The position numbers and the translations under genes were made by a program. From Zerene cesonia (taxonomy: Eukaryota > Arthropoda > Insecta > Lepidoptera > Pieridae): 64,000 bases of DNA. Numbering within the stretch: position 1 is the first letter of the stretch; the number at the start of each line of letters is the position of its first letter. Below the pieces are notes generated by a model. That model made no database searches. It worked only from the letters and a program-made list of their open reading frames with translations, and was not told where the DNA came from. Below are positions 63,658 to 64,000 of the stretch, in pieces. The stretch lies in assembly GCF_012273895.1 (NCBI RefSeq), contig NC_052106.1:4588001-4652000 (forward strand). The letters are read 5' to 3'.

Positions 63658-63868
63658 ACGTGTGAGGATTTTTGGATTTATTTTTGAATGGAAATATATA
63701 GGATTTTTAATTGATAGAATTAAGGACGTCATTCCACATAAACACCAACCACCTGTGAATGTCACTGCGTTTAAATACATGGTAAATCAATGGTCAAGCC
63801 AAATCATTTACAATAAGTACGCTTTATATGAAAGAAATAAAATTGATGCTTTAAGACAAAGTTTTTAA
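63658..63868 (+). CDS. Possible terminal exon of an unidentified gene
   Basis: After a fair acceptor (TTATGTTTTAG at 63,657) the phase-1 frame reads RVRIFGFIFEWKYIGFLIDR, then an almost normal-looking sequence (DVIPHKHQPPVNVTAFKYMV, QWSSQIIYNKYALYERNKI) to TAA at 63,866-63,868. AATAAA follows at about 63,961. Amino-acid composition is unlike the Phe/Tyr/Ile-biased random frames elsewhere. The family is not recognised; the upstream exons would lie in or beyond the 1000-N gap. It could also be a decayed mobile-element frame. Confidence 0.35.
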
Positions 63869-64000
63869 GGTAGTTTTAGGAGACGATTTTATGAAATGAC
63901 TTCATTTTATAAAATAGTTTTTTTTTTACATTAATGTAACTATAAATTAGGTTCTGTTTGAAATAAAAAATCTGTTTGAATAGGACAAAGATATTATTGT

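Overview
The window is AT-rich animal nuclear DNA with intron-containing genes, almost certainly from a moth or butterfly (Lepidoptera). The main reason is the repeats: several copies of the short element that begins with CTGCGCCCCGCGG and ends in TTTCGCATTTATAATATTAG..GGAT, a tRNA-derived SINE with a target-site duplication, and an (ATC)n-ended SINE typical of lepidopteran introns. Genes are compact, mostly with GT-AG introns of 70-700 bp. Two assembly gaps are present: 219 N at 7919-8137 and exactly 1000 N at 62443-63442.

Layout. 1-15,510 holds no convincing coding exon and is probably intron or intergenic DNA with repeat pieces. At 15,511-15,783 (-) is a single 5' coding exon with a GC-rich promoter/5'UTR to about 16.25 kb; the rest of that gene must lie to the left, far away or outside the window. 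19.1-23.45 kb (+) is a seven-exon gene of unknown function (336 aa as modelled). 24.2-26.7 kb (+) is MECR, the mitochondrial 2-enoyl-thioester reductase, followed by a second complete copy of its large terminal exon. 27.0-33.4 kb (+) is a 15-exon gene for a protein with three C-terminal C2H2 zinc fingers. 33.8-35.5 kb (-) is an HROB (C17orf53/MCM8IP) homolog. 36.8-38.7 kb (+) is a small EF-hand protein. 40.1-43.5 kb (+) is FAF2/UBXD8. 48.9-53.7 kb (-) is CYB5R4/NCB5OR without its first exon. The remaining 10 kb is non-coding, with one possible terminal exon at 63.66-63.87 kb.

The genes are ordinary housekeeping genes and do not form one pathway. MECR acts in mitochondrial fatty-acid synthesis, HROB in MCM8-MCM9 homologous recombination, FAF2 in ER-associated degradation and lipid-droplet control, and CYB5R4 in ER redox and lipid metabolism.

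The most unusual item is the duplicated MECR terminal exon. It has the same splice phase as the normal exon, its own acceptor and polyadenylation signal, no first exon of its own, and has lost the conserved Tyr and the two nucleotide-phosphate-binding Arg positions. It could be an alternative last exon that yields an enzyme-like protein with a different activity. Exon coordinates were deduced by reading splice sites and frames by hand; no searches were run.
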